From NCBI RefSeq assembly GCF_019112545.1, contig NW_025064920.1, positions 62,001 to 126,000 on the forward strand: a stretch of 64,000 nt of DNA. The letters are read 5' to 3'. Below the pieces are notes generated by a model. It was given only the letters and a program-made list of their open reading frames with translations. It was not told the DNA's origin and ran no database searches. Shown here piece after piece: positions 10,817-22,731 of the stretch. Made by a program: the position numbers and the translations under genes. Source of the stretch: Guyanagaster necrorhizus. Lineage: Eukaryota > Basidiomycota > Agaricomycetes > Agaricales > Physalacriaceae. How positions within the stretch are numbered: position 1 is the first letter of the stretch; the number at the start of each line of letters is the position of its first letter.

Positions 10817-12585
10817 CGCTTATCAATATGGTGATAGTAAAGGGACAAATTGGGTCTTCTCCATCGATTGCGTCGGTTTTTATACTAGGAAGTCGTCTCC
10901 TCGGCCCGTCGGCCCGGATCATCCACATGACGGGCGAACCGGCGCGTCTACCGACCATAAACATAGAATTGAAGTCAAGGATCTCCTCCTTCTCCGTCAC
11001 CATTAATCCGATGCAGCTGAACTAAAAGCCATCGCAATGGCACCAATGTGCGATGCGACCTCGAACCGATTGGTACGTGAGTACATAGGTATCTGGGTTG
11101 ATTTGTGCGTGATGGCGGGAATAAAGGCGCAACTGAGCACCGTTGTGACCTCCCTCCCCTATACGGTCATCATGATTAGAATCAGTCGAGCAAATCATGA
11201 CTGAGTAACCTAGATTTAAGTATATTCAAGTCCATTAGATCACTTAAAATAACAGGCAAGTTGACATTCATTCACCGAAAGTCTAAAGGACGTTGTCATT
11301 GACAGACTAAGCAACAAGAACTTCTTACTATGCATTTCGAGCACACGTGATGGCACCGTGCAGTATCATGATGATGATACAGAGAGAGACCTTGATCAAG
11401 GCATCTATCATCTTGCGGAAAGGGAACATGTCGACTCCTAAGACTAGAGTTATGATTTATAGCACCATGAGAAAATGGCTGCAAGCAGTCCAAATTAATT
11501 ACCTGACCGAATACCCTCTTGTGCGTGGGTGTTTTTTGAAGTGTTTATTAACCGCCACAAGACGCTCTACAGCTCTCAGGTCCCCCGATCCCGGTCTCTC
11601 TTCAGTCCCCTCGGGCCCATCGGCTTGGTGTGTGGAGTACAGTAGTAGACAAGTAGTCTACATTTGTCCCCCCTCGGTGGACTAGTAATTATTGAGTTTC
11701 TTCGTCCGAGTGGTGAGCCTAATAGCATTGCAATTGTCCATGTTTCACATTTCCCCATGAGAGACGCCACAACTGACCCCCAAAGACTTGAATGTGCCTT
11801 TGTGGTCGGTTCATCATCGGTTAGGACTGGTTGGACGTTGACAAGAGGTGGAATTGGTTGGAATAAAAAAAGCACAGCACGTGCTCAATGTTCAACGTTC
11901 AGCCACGGCCCGGTCTTTACCGATGTTACTTGTATATTGCCGGTGGAAACTTTCAGCCTCCATTCGCCAGCCATCTAAAGGACTCGTGCCGTACGTTTAT
12001 TGGACTGAGCTCCTTTACTTTCAATCGCTCTCGTCTTGTTGAAATCAACACAGTCGAATGTTCTCACTGGAAGATTTGGTACGACCTTCGTAGCATCATC
12101 AATTTTGATATTTGGGGTCCTTCTACAATAGCATTCCCAATGATAGGTCCTGTGGCCAAAGACGTGGAATTTTCTCACTCGAACTTACAATTTTCCCGGA
12201 AATTTTCTTTTCGCGAGCTCCTCCTACTGGAGACCACAACCTTCCGTTGAAGCGGGCACAAGTTCTCGCTGGACACAAGGTCAGAATACGGTTATCCTTG
12301 GTTTGAAAACTCTATTATTCATCAGTGAATCATATGATGCTCAGAACCACCCCATTCAGGTCGGATCTTTATCCAGCGACATTTTCATGATCTTCTTGGT
12401 CCCGCTCTATTCATCCTTGAGGGGTGGGTCCGACGTACCCGTGGTTCCTAATCCCGACATCTTCTGTGGATACGAGGAATCAGTATCCGGATGCTTTATG
12501 ACGTTTGCGTGGGATAGTGATCCCTTGCCGCTGGCGAAGTTAAATATGCTGCTTTTCAGCTTCCGAGTCGTTCTTTTAACCCCTC
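10817..12585. other. Intergenic between AKR and DUF6534-like gene
   Basis: About 1.8 kb upstream of both flanking genes, which diverge. Several open frames of 60-120 codons exist (for example 11888-12250 and 12303-12617) but none shows a domain, codon preference or intron structure I trust. No RNA gene was seen. Confidence 0.5.
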
Positions 12586-14449
12586 ATGGCTTCCCTGTTG
12601 CATCCGCCATCATTTGACACGACGCTGGGTGCTGTTCTCATAGGATTTTCTGTATCATGCGTTGCATTTGGCGCCATTCTTGTTCAAACTTTTCATTACT
12701 TCACAAGATTTCCTTCGGATAGGTTGGCCTATAAAATTATTGTGAGTAGCCACTAGTCACTATAAGTCTGTAATGTTGCGTCTGACGCTGGTTACAGGTT
12801 ATCACGTTATTGTGCGTCGGATTAGCTCTTGAATGTACCATTATAGGAATTGAGCGAATCACTGCAGAGTGCTAGAGCTTTTGGACCAAATTTTTATCGG
12901 GCACACTCTTTATTTTTACGCCATAACAAACTTTGCGAACGTTCTCGTTATTCTTCGCGCCTCAATGACATGGTGCGTATCTGCTAATGTCTTGTATTTC
13001 GCTGCTAAAGTTATTCAAAGGTCTTTTATTGTAAGTGAGACGGGTAAATAAGCCCTCCTGTGCTCTAAATCAATCAAATGCGTTATAGATGCAGCAATTG
13101 CTGGGAGTACGTGCCTTCATGTTACACTGATTCCGTGTCAGTTTCTGATGCTTCTTAGTCTATCTGTGGTACTGTGGTCAGAGTGTAGGTGACGCGAATT
13201 CTGTCTGGGCACCTTCTCATCTTATTCGTCTGTTACTAGGTGCTTCGCCCTACGTGTCTGGCGATGTGAGCATTGCCGTTGACTCTTAAGGTTGACTTTT
13301 GTGACCTTTTCCATTAGTTAGCAAACACAACTGGCTTATTACGACATCTCTGGTCAGTATATTTGGCTCGTAAACAACTAACGTTGAATGTGCCTGTCAT
13401 CTCTAGATGTTATTAAATTCCGGTGTTCTGGGTATGTACCGGTTCAATTGTTCTGACGTGTGCTCAATAACGTTTCCAAGGCGCTGCGATAGGTCTGCAT
13501 ATATTTACTGCGATTACATGATCTGAATGAGGATTCTTCACCTAGCCTTCAGTGTCAAATCGTGAGTACTGTGCTTCTGAACTCCCCAATCTGAGCTCAC
13601 AGTGACGTCTTAGTTTTTCACTACCGAGCGTGTTCGCCGTAGCAGGACTCAGAGTGAGCTGGATTGCGTTCTCCATATTTCGATCTGGTCCTAACGACAA
13701 AAATGAAATTAGGTACTAGGAACGGTGGCGTTGGGCTTAGGCGTTGTTACCGATGTATTGACTGCCGCAGCACTATGTTACTTCCTCAATAGATTTCGTA
13801 CAGGACACGCGAGGTGAGAAATTCTGAGACGTTTGAATTGCTATCCTTTATATATCTTTCAGGTCGGATACACTCGTGAATGGCCTGTTGATATACGCCA
13901 TCAACACGGGCGCGGTGACCAGGTATCTGCTCTTCATCTCCGCGGAAACCGTTGTCCTCATTGAGCCCGTAGTTTGGTCAGTACAGCTACTTTGACCTTG
14001 GTCTGTGTGAATCTAGGTGACATATATGACCCTCTAACCACCTTACAATCTAGTACAATGTTATGCCTGGCAATCTCATCTTCGTAGCGGCATATTTCCT
14101 TCTAAGCAAGGGTCAGTCAGTCGTCTGCCATCCCACTTGGCAGATTTCACTGATCTTTCTGCCACAGTATATGCCATTTCGTTTTTGGCAGCGTACGTCT
14201 CGTCCTTGCATCTTCATCATATGTCATCAAACCTTAATATCCTCTCTTAGTTTGAACACACGCAAAGTCGTGCGTGGCCGGGGTACGACAGATCGGAACA
14301 CCAGTATCATTCCCTTTCAAGTGACCTCCCGGATGCACGTCTCCGAGCCGACTTTGATTGACGCACAAATCAGCTCTCATCCCGCGGAGTTTATTAAGAG
14401 GGGCATAAACATGGTCGGTTCTTCACTTGCTGCGCGCGCTCCACCTTGA
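12586..14449 (+). CDS. Seven-transmembrane DUF6534-like integral membrane protein
   Basis: A basidiomycete-expanded 7-TM family of unknown function. Exons I can place: 12586-12741, 12798-12811 (14 bases), 12868 to ~13035, then an unresolved middle, 13713-13813, 13863-13968, 14054-14111, 14168-14192, 14251-14449. The N terminus reads LGAVLIGFSVSCVAFG (TM1), then FPSDR, LVLELLDQIFIGHTLY (TM2) and AITNF. The second half gives VTDVLTAAALCYFLNRFRTG, LLIYAINTGAVT, MPGNLIFVAAYFLLSK and the family-typical LNTRK just after the last TM helix, then a polar tail. The 14-base micro-exon is needed to keep TM2 in frame. Exons for TM3 end to TM5 (13035-13712) could not be fixed, so decay there is possible. 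Confidence 0.7.
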
Positions 14450-15025
14450 CAGCCGGGTTTTTTTCTTTCTAACAGAGTGATGATTTTCTACGGAGTAGAG
14501 AAGTCATTCCGATGCATAACATTTCCCATCATCGAGAATACGATCTTCCAGGAATGGCAGTGTAAATGAATCGTGGGCGATATATCCCAAAGTCGGAAAA
14601 AAAGTAGTGTTCGGCGTCTGTAGGTCATGATAGTGGTGTAATACCAGCAGAGAGATCATGCCTCCAGATGAACATGGGGAGGATTACCTACTTCTTGCGT
14701 ATTGTATATTTTGTATTACAAGGGACTGTACTACGTCGGGGACTACTATTTCAGATGATGTATATATTAAAGCCTATGGTCAGCGAGAAAAATATACCAT
14801 CAAGACCAAAGGAAGAATGATTTCGTTTTGGTCATCAGTATTCTGAGACAGATGGCTGATGCCCAAAGTCACAGCAGCGGACCTTCCTCGTATATTTTCC
14901 AGATCCTCGATAGGGATCTCTTATGTCGCACGGTTCCCTCGAGATATTTCTCCGTTCCACCTCCGTTGTTGCGGTCCTGATCATCTCTGAGCGACTTCCG
15001 ATATGCCGGATAATAACACCGCCTT
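14450..15025. other. Intergenic between converging genes
   Basis: About 570 bases downstream of both flanking genes. Nothing recognisable. Confidence 0.5.
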
Positions 15026-16092
15026 TCACATACCAATCCTGCCCATATAGCGAGTCAAAAAGGAATCCATGTCACTGTCGTCCGCACCCAACGCCCGAGC
15101 TTCATCCACGCTCAACCGGAAGTTCTGTCCATATACGAGATTATCCACAAAGAAGCCGCCCGGCGATATTGACACTCCAAAGTTCGTAGCCATGTAACCT
15201 GTCGTCCTCAAGGAAAGAATAAACGATCTTCCACTTGGAGCCCAGTCCCTTCTCCCGCAGCACTTCAAGGCGCCATTCCGTTTCCTCAGGGCCAGAATCT
15301 GCGGAATTCCGTCATGATAAACCATTCCAAAGGTCGTGAAAGACAACATTAACCGGGACTCGACTCAGCCCGAGAGCCTCTCGTAAGACGATGGTTTTCA
15401 GTCGGGGAAACACCCACCACGACATTATGTGGATCACAAGAGAGCAAAATAGGTCGAGAAGGACCGTTCCCGCCACATTCAACATCCACGAGGTAAGTCT
15501 CATTGGGGCCGTCAATGGGCTGAACGAATAGCACCATGTGCACGAACGAAAGATGCTCGGGAGTTTCGCGAGGTTCCAAGGCCTCGTTGATTTTGCCTGA
15601 GCCCGAATATGCCCGAGAATAATAGGAATAAATTTTGGCATTGTAGCACGGCTAATGAAGGTTATCGCTACCGGTATCCGAGGCCATTGAGCATCTCTAT
15701 AAACAGTCCATTGAGGCCAAAGCAGTATGATCCTTTGCGCTCTACGACCAATCGTTGAGAAATGTCGCTTACCGAGATATCAATGATGTGATCTGTCCCA
15801 CTTTCATATCGTTTATATAATGTGACCGAAGCGCTGAGCAAAAAAAAAAATCGGCTGACTAGTGCAAAGCGGCATTTTTGATGGGAAAGGCAATGGTAGA
15901 AAGACGGGTAAGGATGTGAAGATTATCCAGCGTCACAGGAAACACTCCTGAGGATATGTAAACCTCAGAATACGCATCGGGAAAGCCTACGCAGGTCAGC
16001 CATTGAACAATTTGAGCTGGAGTAGCGCGAGGGAACCCTTTTGATACAGGATCCGCTACGTAGTTTACCGCTGTATGGCCAAGAGGGGACAT
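15026..16092 (-). pseudogene. Arylamine N-acetyltransferase (NAT), apparently degenerate
   Basis: NATs move acetyl from acetyl-CoA to arylamines through a Cys-His-Asp triad. The order on the minus strand is clear: N-terminal LDNLHILTRLSTIAFP (from ~15950), the catalytic-Cys block VVERKGSYCFGLNGL (~15740), a His block SFVHMVLFVQP (~15550), YLVDVECGG (Asp; the family usually has VGFGG) and RPILL, then HRLTRG, EETEWRLEVL and SISPGGFFVDNL. All three triad residues survive. The frame does not: a TAG follows AALH before an 11-T tract; the donor after GLGYR has no in-frame AG acceptor (the expected site reads ctcg); and a one-base shift separates the block ending near LEDDRLHGY from the SISPGG block. 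One good 55-base intron joins SSP to DSGPEE. Most likely a pseudogene; an unusual splice pattern or assembly error cannot be excluded. Confidence 0.65.
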
Positions 16093-16205
16093 CACTGATA
16101 GTGATAATGACTCGAGAAGGGATCCGAATCGTTGCCAACATGCAGTAATTCTGTTCTGTCCTGTCCTTCAGCTTCAACGGCAAACCCTGGGCAACATAGG
16201 TATCC

Positions 16206-17452
16206 GTGGCATCGGATCTCCGGGCCGTCGTCTTGATGTTGTTTGCATCCCTTGTTCTTTCTATCCACTACCACGAGGTGCTAACAAGGTACGCAGTGAA
16301 AATGCTTCGCCATGAAATTGGGCTGAGCTTAAACAGGTTGATAAAAGTCCTTCCATTAACGAGACCAATCATCTTGTCCTCTTTCTTAATGTCGGTGCAC
16401 TTTCGCGGTCCTTCGTCGATATGGCTGCGACTAAGAGCCGTCTTCACTACCATTACCTGGAATATATGGCTCTGTTTTCCGGATAGGCTGCGGTCAGTCG
16501 TCTATCGCCGTCTTGCGAGATGGTATGGTGTTGGGAGCTGGAACATAGACCACCTGCCTTTTGGCTTGATAATGAAGCATACTCAAGAACGTCCTCCGAC
16601 ACTCGAGGCATCGATCATCAGTTTTGTCCGAAAGAATACCTCCATTCCAGTCCTGGAAGTGTTGGATACCATACCCTCACGCCCATCCCATCCCGGTGGT
16701 TTGATTATCATGAAACCATCGAGGGTATTACATTGCATGAATGGCTTTCCCCCCGAGTCACGTTTCCACCAGAATTTCACTATTATCTAGACCTTCTCAT
16801 GAATGGAGATGGGACTCGGATTGATGACCTACGAACTATTCTTCTAGGATTTGAGCCCACCGTCGATCTCTCGGATTCATCAGAACTCATAAGCGATCTC
16901 AAGCATGCATTGCTCGAGCTCCGGGCTATTCCTTCCCCTCCCTCTGGCCAGGTATCGGGTGCAAATGGCATGCCGTTTGTAACCTTGCGTTTCTCAAACC
17001 GTGATATCCTCCAGCCATTCGAAAATATCGCCGCTTTTCATGAAATGCTGCTCCAATCATGTGTAATTGGAAGTCGAATGCCTCGGCTGCGAAAGCTCGC
17101 CAAACCTGTGTATGCCAAGCAGCATAGGCTCTGCTTCTCCCATTCGGATCTTAGCACCAGTAATATCCTCGTCAAGGGCGGCCGTCTCGCAGGAATCGTC
17201 GACTGGGAAACTGCAGGCTGGTTTCCTGAATACTGTGAGTATACCATGCTGCAGATTCGGATCATATCAAATGTCAAGGGTTTGCGTATTTTTTGGGATG
17301 CTGTTGGTGTATTCGGTCATGAACAATATCGGGACGAATTAGAACTGGAAAGAGCACTGTTTCGCTCGACTGGAGATACGGCTTTGGTTCCTGGTATAAT
17401 CCCTGACGATCCGATGGACCGACCAATATCGGATGATGAAGCCGAATCATGA
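16206..17452 (+). pseudogene. APH/choline-kinase-like phosphotransferase with one frameshift
   Basis: Small-molecule kinase fold common in basidiomycetes; substrate unknown. N-terminal part in one frame: LARWYGVGSW, HLPFGLIMK, then FVRKNTSIPVLEVLD and GLIIMK. From 16715 the homology continues in another frame: TIEGITLHEWLS, LRAIPSPPSGQ, the catalytic loop FSHSDLSTSNILV and the metal-binding GIVDWETAGWFPEY, ending at TGA 17450-17452. The two frames meet in a gaaacc run at 16712-16717. One extra A would restore a continuous protein of ~400 residues. No intron fits there. It is therefore either a very young pseudogene or a single-base sequence error. All catalytic residues remain. Confidence 0.7.
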
Positions 17453-17744
17453 TGTTCGAATGATGGTTAAGGTCATATGTAGTTTTCTCACTTCCACTCT
17501 GTATATTCTTATCTTTTTCGTCCACAGTTAATTATGGGGCTCATTTCGCTTATGAAAGGGTAGTCTAGCCCAGTCGTGGTCGCTATGTCATAGTTGGATT
17601 AGAGGATCAAACCGGTTAGATAACATCAAGACTTTTACATCGATAACTTCGTGACCTGGATGCCATCTCAGCAGACCCACAACGGTGCCTAAGGTACTCT
17701 CACTCCCATTGTGACCACCCTTCCGTGAGCACTTTTCTACGTCC

Positions 17745-18320
17745 ATGAGAGGCCGCTTTGATGATTTTCAGGGTGAAGAACGACATATACGCAGCTTTAA
17801 CAAAGGCCGCGATACCTGGGACCTATCACTGGATACTCTACTTTGTACTTGTTCGTCTTTTGTCTCAATCTTGACTCCCGTGATTAATGGCCTGCTACAG
17901 ACTCTCAAAGAGGGATGGAAGATGCATACTACCAATGATCGTGGTGATGTTAGAACTTGGAGATACGAACGCCAGATGTGGGCTGGTCCAAACTCCGTCA
18001 TGGCGGTGACTTTCACCAAGATAGGGCACGTTGATGATGACTTCACTGTGGAAATGTTGGAGGAATATGTCAGAGGTATTCCCATGTCAATTCCAGAGGT
18101 GGATATTGGGAAGGAGCGACGCTTTACTTGTCGTGTGCGGTTCAAAGAAGCTATTCGTCGTTTAAACAGCGCGCAGCTCTTTGTTAACTGCCCTGATGTG
18201 GATGCTCTGGAGAGAGAGCTCACCCAAAGGGCTTCAGCATTGGAACTCGGTCAGTTTGGGAACATGATGCTTCCCTATTACTACATAACGAGACTGGCCC
18301 AACCCTGGTCTTATGTCTAG
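17745..18320 (+). CDS. Hypothetical protein, 191 residues
   Basis: I do not recognise this protein. It is a single open frame with an ATG start, rich in charged residues. It has a moderately hydrophobic stretch (FVSILTPVINGLLQTL, residues ~38-53), an aromatic/basic segment (TWRYERQMWAGPNSVMAVTF) and helical charged segments (FKEAIRRLNSAQLF, ALERELTQRASALEL), ending LAQPWSYV. Nearly the same interval is open in other frames, but this frame has the most protein-like composition. It follows the APH-like gene by ~290 bases on the same strand. A possible intron at about 17845-17900 would change the frame, so the uninterrupted model is preferred. Confidence 0.45.
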   Translation: MRGRFDDFQGEERHIRSFNKGRDTWDLSLDTLLCTCSSFVSILTPVINGLLQTLKEGWKMHTTNDRGDVRTWRYERQMWAGPNSVMAVTFTKIGHVDDDFTVEMLEEYVRGIPMSIPEVDIGKERRFTCRVRFKEAIRRLNSAQLFVNCPDVDALERELTQRASALELGQFGNMMLPYYYITRLAQPWSYV

Positions 18321-20610
18321 TTGATACATACATAATACAAATGTGTACTAGTAACCGTATGTTGGATTTAAATAATAGTCGTGATTTAATCATTTCTGTG
18401 ATGAGGGCGCGTTCCAGCTTTCCAGGTGTCGGTATATCATCTGGCATTGGTAGTAACAGAAGTTATTTTACCTTCGGCGAATGGAAGTTCAGTTTTATCA
18501 CGTTACGACCCTTATATATCAAGCTCCGTACTAAAATGACTGTGGCAAGCCACGCCGATAACGACGCAGATAGAAACATGTATTATACAGTTCGTATAGA
18601 CATAATGGATAAGTCAGGCGCTTGGGAAAACTGAAGCCTATGTGATCAACGTGTCAGAATAGAAAAGTAAGTTCGCAGTTCAATTCACTCACGATTCATC
18701 AGACACCCGAGCTCAGAAGTAGTGGTGATCATCACGTACGAGTAATGCGAAAGGCATGAACACAATACCACGCTGGAGGGAGTAATACAAGAAGATCGAT
18801 AAGACCCCAAAGCGAAATGAAAAAATGCGACGCCAGAAGGTACATGCCCCTGTAATGAGACGCCACAGGCGCTTCTGGAAACGATTCTACCAGAGCCTGC
18901 CATTGCATATATATCGACGAATCGTTAGGGTCGTAAATTAATCACCGCACCTCTGGCGGCCTGAGAAAGACTGACCAAGGGGTAGTCTTGTTTTCTGTCA
19001 ACCAGAACCATCTAGAAGTGACTGGCCTGCAGAATTTATGGATTTCTGATTCTCCTATCATCAGATAAGTATCCGCTTCTTAACATTTGGTCAAAGGCTC
19101 CAGAATGATGATTGCAAGAAGTCTAGCTAACGGTAAATCACATTTCCACTTATAGCCGCGTTCCGGAAGATAGTATCGATCGTCAGGTCCCCGTCCGAAG
19201 AAGCGGAACCAAAATACTACGTGTGTAGTCCGCCCGAGGTCCATGATTTCAATCGTGAATTTCAAGCTTTCAAAACCCAAACGTTCAAATTCTAAATGGG
19301 CGTACTTAGCTAGACTTAGCCTGTTGAGCTTTGTGGCAACATTCACTCGACTTCGGGCGCCACTGAGGATCAGTTGAAGCAGGATTCAATGTACGGTAGA
19401 TATCAATCCAGTTAACAGAAGAATTTCTGCTCATCATGGTGTCTAGAAAGGTGATCAATTAAATTCTGTCCAGAGATACGGATATATGTAGAATCGCCCC
19501 TGACAGGTACAGCATTTTGATGGGCAGAATGGATGCAGCGTGACATGGTTTTCCCTTGCAGAACACAGATATCCATCGTGGTGGCGCGAATACAGCAAGT
19601 TGTCATCTTCCTTGAACGGATACCCGTCGGAACCTGCATTGCAGGAAGACCCTCCCTTCGATTTAGTACCTTTAAGACTTCACCTTGAGATGTTTGGGGG
19701 TGACGGTGAACTCAGTGGGTAAACTATTACCCAGGAAAACCTCCGTTTCTGACTGCGTCGCGACGTATGCTGCCTTGTGAGAATTTTCGAAGCCACTGGA
19801 ATTTTAGAAGCGGCGTGTCTCAAAGTTCTTCACCAGGGTGCTGACTGTGATCTGACAACTGATACTTACCAATGTATTAAGAAGAACTGCGAGGACACCG
19901 TGACGACCCAAACACACCTATGACCATTGCCATACGGTGACCCTAGCGTTGGCATGGTCAGAATCAAATGGGCACTTGAAGTCGTCATTGGCGCTGGCGT
20001 TATCCAATTGACTGTCGCAACCATGAAGTCACTCCGGTACCAGGCACTTTCGCTACAGCATGTACATGTCGTGTTACCAATGGTACCTAAGATCAAACAG
20101 TGATCACCGCGACGTTGCCGCGAGCCTTTGACCTACAAATTAATCTACAAACGCGCTCCCGATTAATTGGCTCAGATAGAAATGACAAGGTAAACTGACA
20201 AACCAAAGATGAATAACGAGTCCATGATTCCGAGATGGCAGTCCTCCTTACCTCTAGGCATGCACAAAGAGATCTTGCCAGCTTTCTGCGCGTACTGATC
20301 ACCATCCAGACCTTCAATATTTCAAACACATCCGCTTGTAGTTCCTCGGATCCATCTGAGTGGCGCCTCAGTTATCTTCTTTTCCACCAACGGACAGAAA
20401 GAAGAGAACGCAGTCGCAAAGATTTACGACATCATTCACGTCAGTGGTGGACTCGTCTCCTGACTCGCCCTCAATGAGGGCAAGCAAATCCTATCTAGGG
20501 GCATGAGAATTCAAATTCCAGTTACAATGTAGAGCGAGCGCACATTCTATTGTACATTATCAACAATCTGGACCTAGAAGTAAAGGGGGTATATGATTAG
20601 CAAACCGATT
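18321..20610. other. Long interval with weak coding signal on the minus strand
   Basis: No confident gene in 2.3 kb. On the minus strand a chain of protein-like segments can be linked through good splice sites. One around 19870-20096 ends VVTVSSQFFLIH; donor gtaagt near 19870 and acceptor at ~19803 lead to GFENSHKAAYVATQSETEVF; a further 48-base intron (~19640-19687) leads to a Cys-rich segment ending near 19412. A separate frame at 19080-19346 follows. I know no family for it and cannot place a start. Confidence 0.3.
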
Positions 20611-21881
20611 TTAATCGTCTTCAGAGTCGCTCCCACCCTTATCCCAACCAGCTTTCACCAATTCGGCCTCCCAGGGAGAGATGACTTCTTGGGGTGCTGG
20701 CGGAACAGAAGACCGGCAGCAACTTATAATAAAATCATGGAGAATGCGGTTAGCACTAGAAAAATTTCAGCTGTCATCCCGGGATCCCGCAATAATTGCA
20801 CTCACATGTCTCCGTGCGTTGCGAGACCAAAGTGTGGCGCCTCCGGAATCGTGGAAAGACTAACGGCCACTGCGGCGTCCTTGAGCTGTTGCATGAACTT
20901 TTCCGTATACTCTTGGGGATACGCGACGTCACCAAGACAATGGACCAACTTGACCGGCACGCGTATCTGAGAGAGTCGGTCGTTGCTGTACTCCTTTCGA
21001 TTGTTGAAAAATTCAACGGTGGCTCGGTCGTACTGATGAAATTGTTTGGGTCCCCAATTCTTCAGGGCCAAAGGAAGTGTGATAGCAACAAGCCTGGAAG
21101 GATAGTTAGTCCTGATGAAGAATAGGAAGCACCGCTGTACGCACGTGTTTCCTAAGCCGTCGAGGTTGTTGCTGAAAGCTAGTTGCACGGCGCCGTAAAC
21201 CGCGTCAGAGAGGACCTCCATGTCGGGCTGGCCTGTATTGAAACCTTCCTTCCAGTACTCTGCTATTTCCCGCCGGCCATCGGCGACATCTGTCGGCTAC
21301 ATGTACTGTTAGTCTTGACTACGACCTAAACACGTCAAAGAGCGCACCTCCTCCAGTCCTAGCGGCGACACGAGGAAAAGAGATGCGACTTTATCTGGGT
21401 AGTAGACAGCAAGGCCGATTGCTGCAATGGTGCCCATGGAAAGACCCACTATGTGACAAGGGGGTAATTTTATCTCGTCCTGTTTGAAATCGCCGCTCAG
21501 TTACGCCCACATTAATGAAACAAGCCAATGACCATGAACTTTGCAAGATCTTCCGCAGCCTCCTTTGCACCATATCCTTCTGGAACATCTTCGCCCGTCG
21601 TATGACCATGTGCTCTAAGATCCAATGTAACACAGTTGAATCTTCTTATCTGCGGGTCCTCAAATTGTCCTAAAGTGAACATCAGCTCAACCGCTGAACG
21701 GCGGAGAAAAGACAACTGGTCACTAACGCTGGAAGATTTGCTGTCCAAAGTAAACTGGATGAATGAATAGCAAGGTCGGTAGACTCTTGTCGATATGCTT
21801 GGCCGATGAAGACGATGGTGTCGATATTGTGTAGTTGAATTTGGTCTTTCCAGTGCTTGACTTGACCTTGGCCGTAGGCAT
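20611..21881 (-). CDS. Alpha/beta hydrolase, six exons
   Basis: Hydrolase of the alpha/beta fold; substrate unknown. Exons on the minus strand: 21728-21881, 21533-21669, 21348-21479, 21145-21296, 20806-21093, 20611-20755, giving 335 residues with all phases consistent. Landmarks: LPTLLFIHP (oxyanion strand), VTLDLRAHGHT, the nucleophile elbow CHIVGLSMGTIAA (Ser), LVSPLGLEE ending exon 3, the acid strand VPVKLVHCLGD followed by YPQEYTEKF, and the catalytic His in PEAPHFGLATHGD. The start MPTAKVKSS is the only ATG before the first strand. The C terminus is acidic (SDSEDD). It looks intact. The family covers esterases and C-C hydrolases; nothing nearby fixes its role. Confidence 0.85.
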
Positions 21882-22731
21882 CCTGGAAGATGAAAGCTGA
21901 AGTATGGGCAGTAGGGAGAAGGCGAGAAACCTGAGATATTCTTAAATTGAATTGCGGCCGGACTCCTTCGTCTTATAAGAAACGATTACGCATGTGGTAT
22001 TGGACAAACAGGTATTTCCAACGTCGTACAGTTTCCGAGATCATCCCCGATCTCCGAGCGCACAAGATTGACTTGCTCGAGAGATCATAGGAGGGCTACG
22101 ATCTCTCATGTATAGCAACCGATGAACCTGCGTAGAAGGGCACAGACCCGCAATGAGACATTTGTTTCAAGAGACGATGGAGAAAACAGGGTACCGACAG
22201 ACCTCAGGGAAGAGCCGATCAAAAGCCACAATCACTTGGAATCATAGGAAGAATTAGAAGCTGAGTTCAACAGTAACTCAGCTCCAAAAAGCCCTGAATA
22301 ATTTCGAATGATGTCCGACCTGTCGCAATAGCGGGGAAGGAAATGTATTCAACCCGATGCCAGCTTGCTGAAGACGTGGAGGAGCCATTGAACTTCATTT
22401 CATGACTTCAAATCAGTCAGTCCCATTTGCCGTTCGATGTAGAGTTAATTAAGGAAATAGGCACGAACGTCGGCACGCGCGACATCTGGAACTGTTACAA
22501 ATTCACTCAACGCCAGTGTCTTTTGGCAAAGACGCCGAGCCTTGCGGAATCAAACCTTACCCAGATAAACACGTAAGGGTAGCTTTCATGCCCCGGTCCA
22601 AGCTGTAAAGGGCGATAATGATATCAGCAGCTTAGGGAACATTCGCCATCAGATAAAGGACTAACCTTAAAACTCTACCACCTTCAGGACAGTAACACCT
22701 TTCTAGATCCTCCCACTTCCAAATTCCTACC
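21882..22731. other. Intergenic (divergent promoters)
   Basis: About 850 bases between a minus-strand hydrolase start and a plus-strand dehydrogenase start, so it carries both promoters. No coding signal or repeat was seen. Confidence 0.5.
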
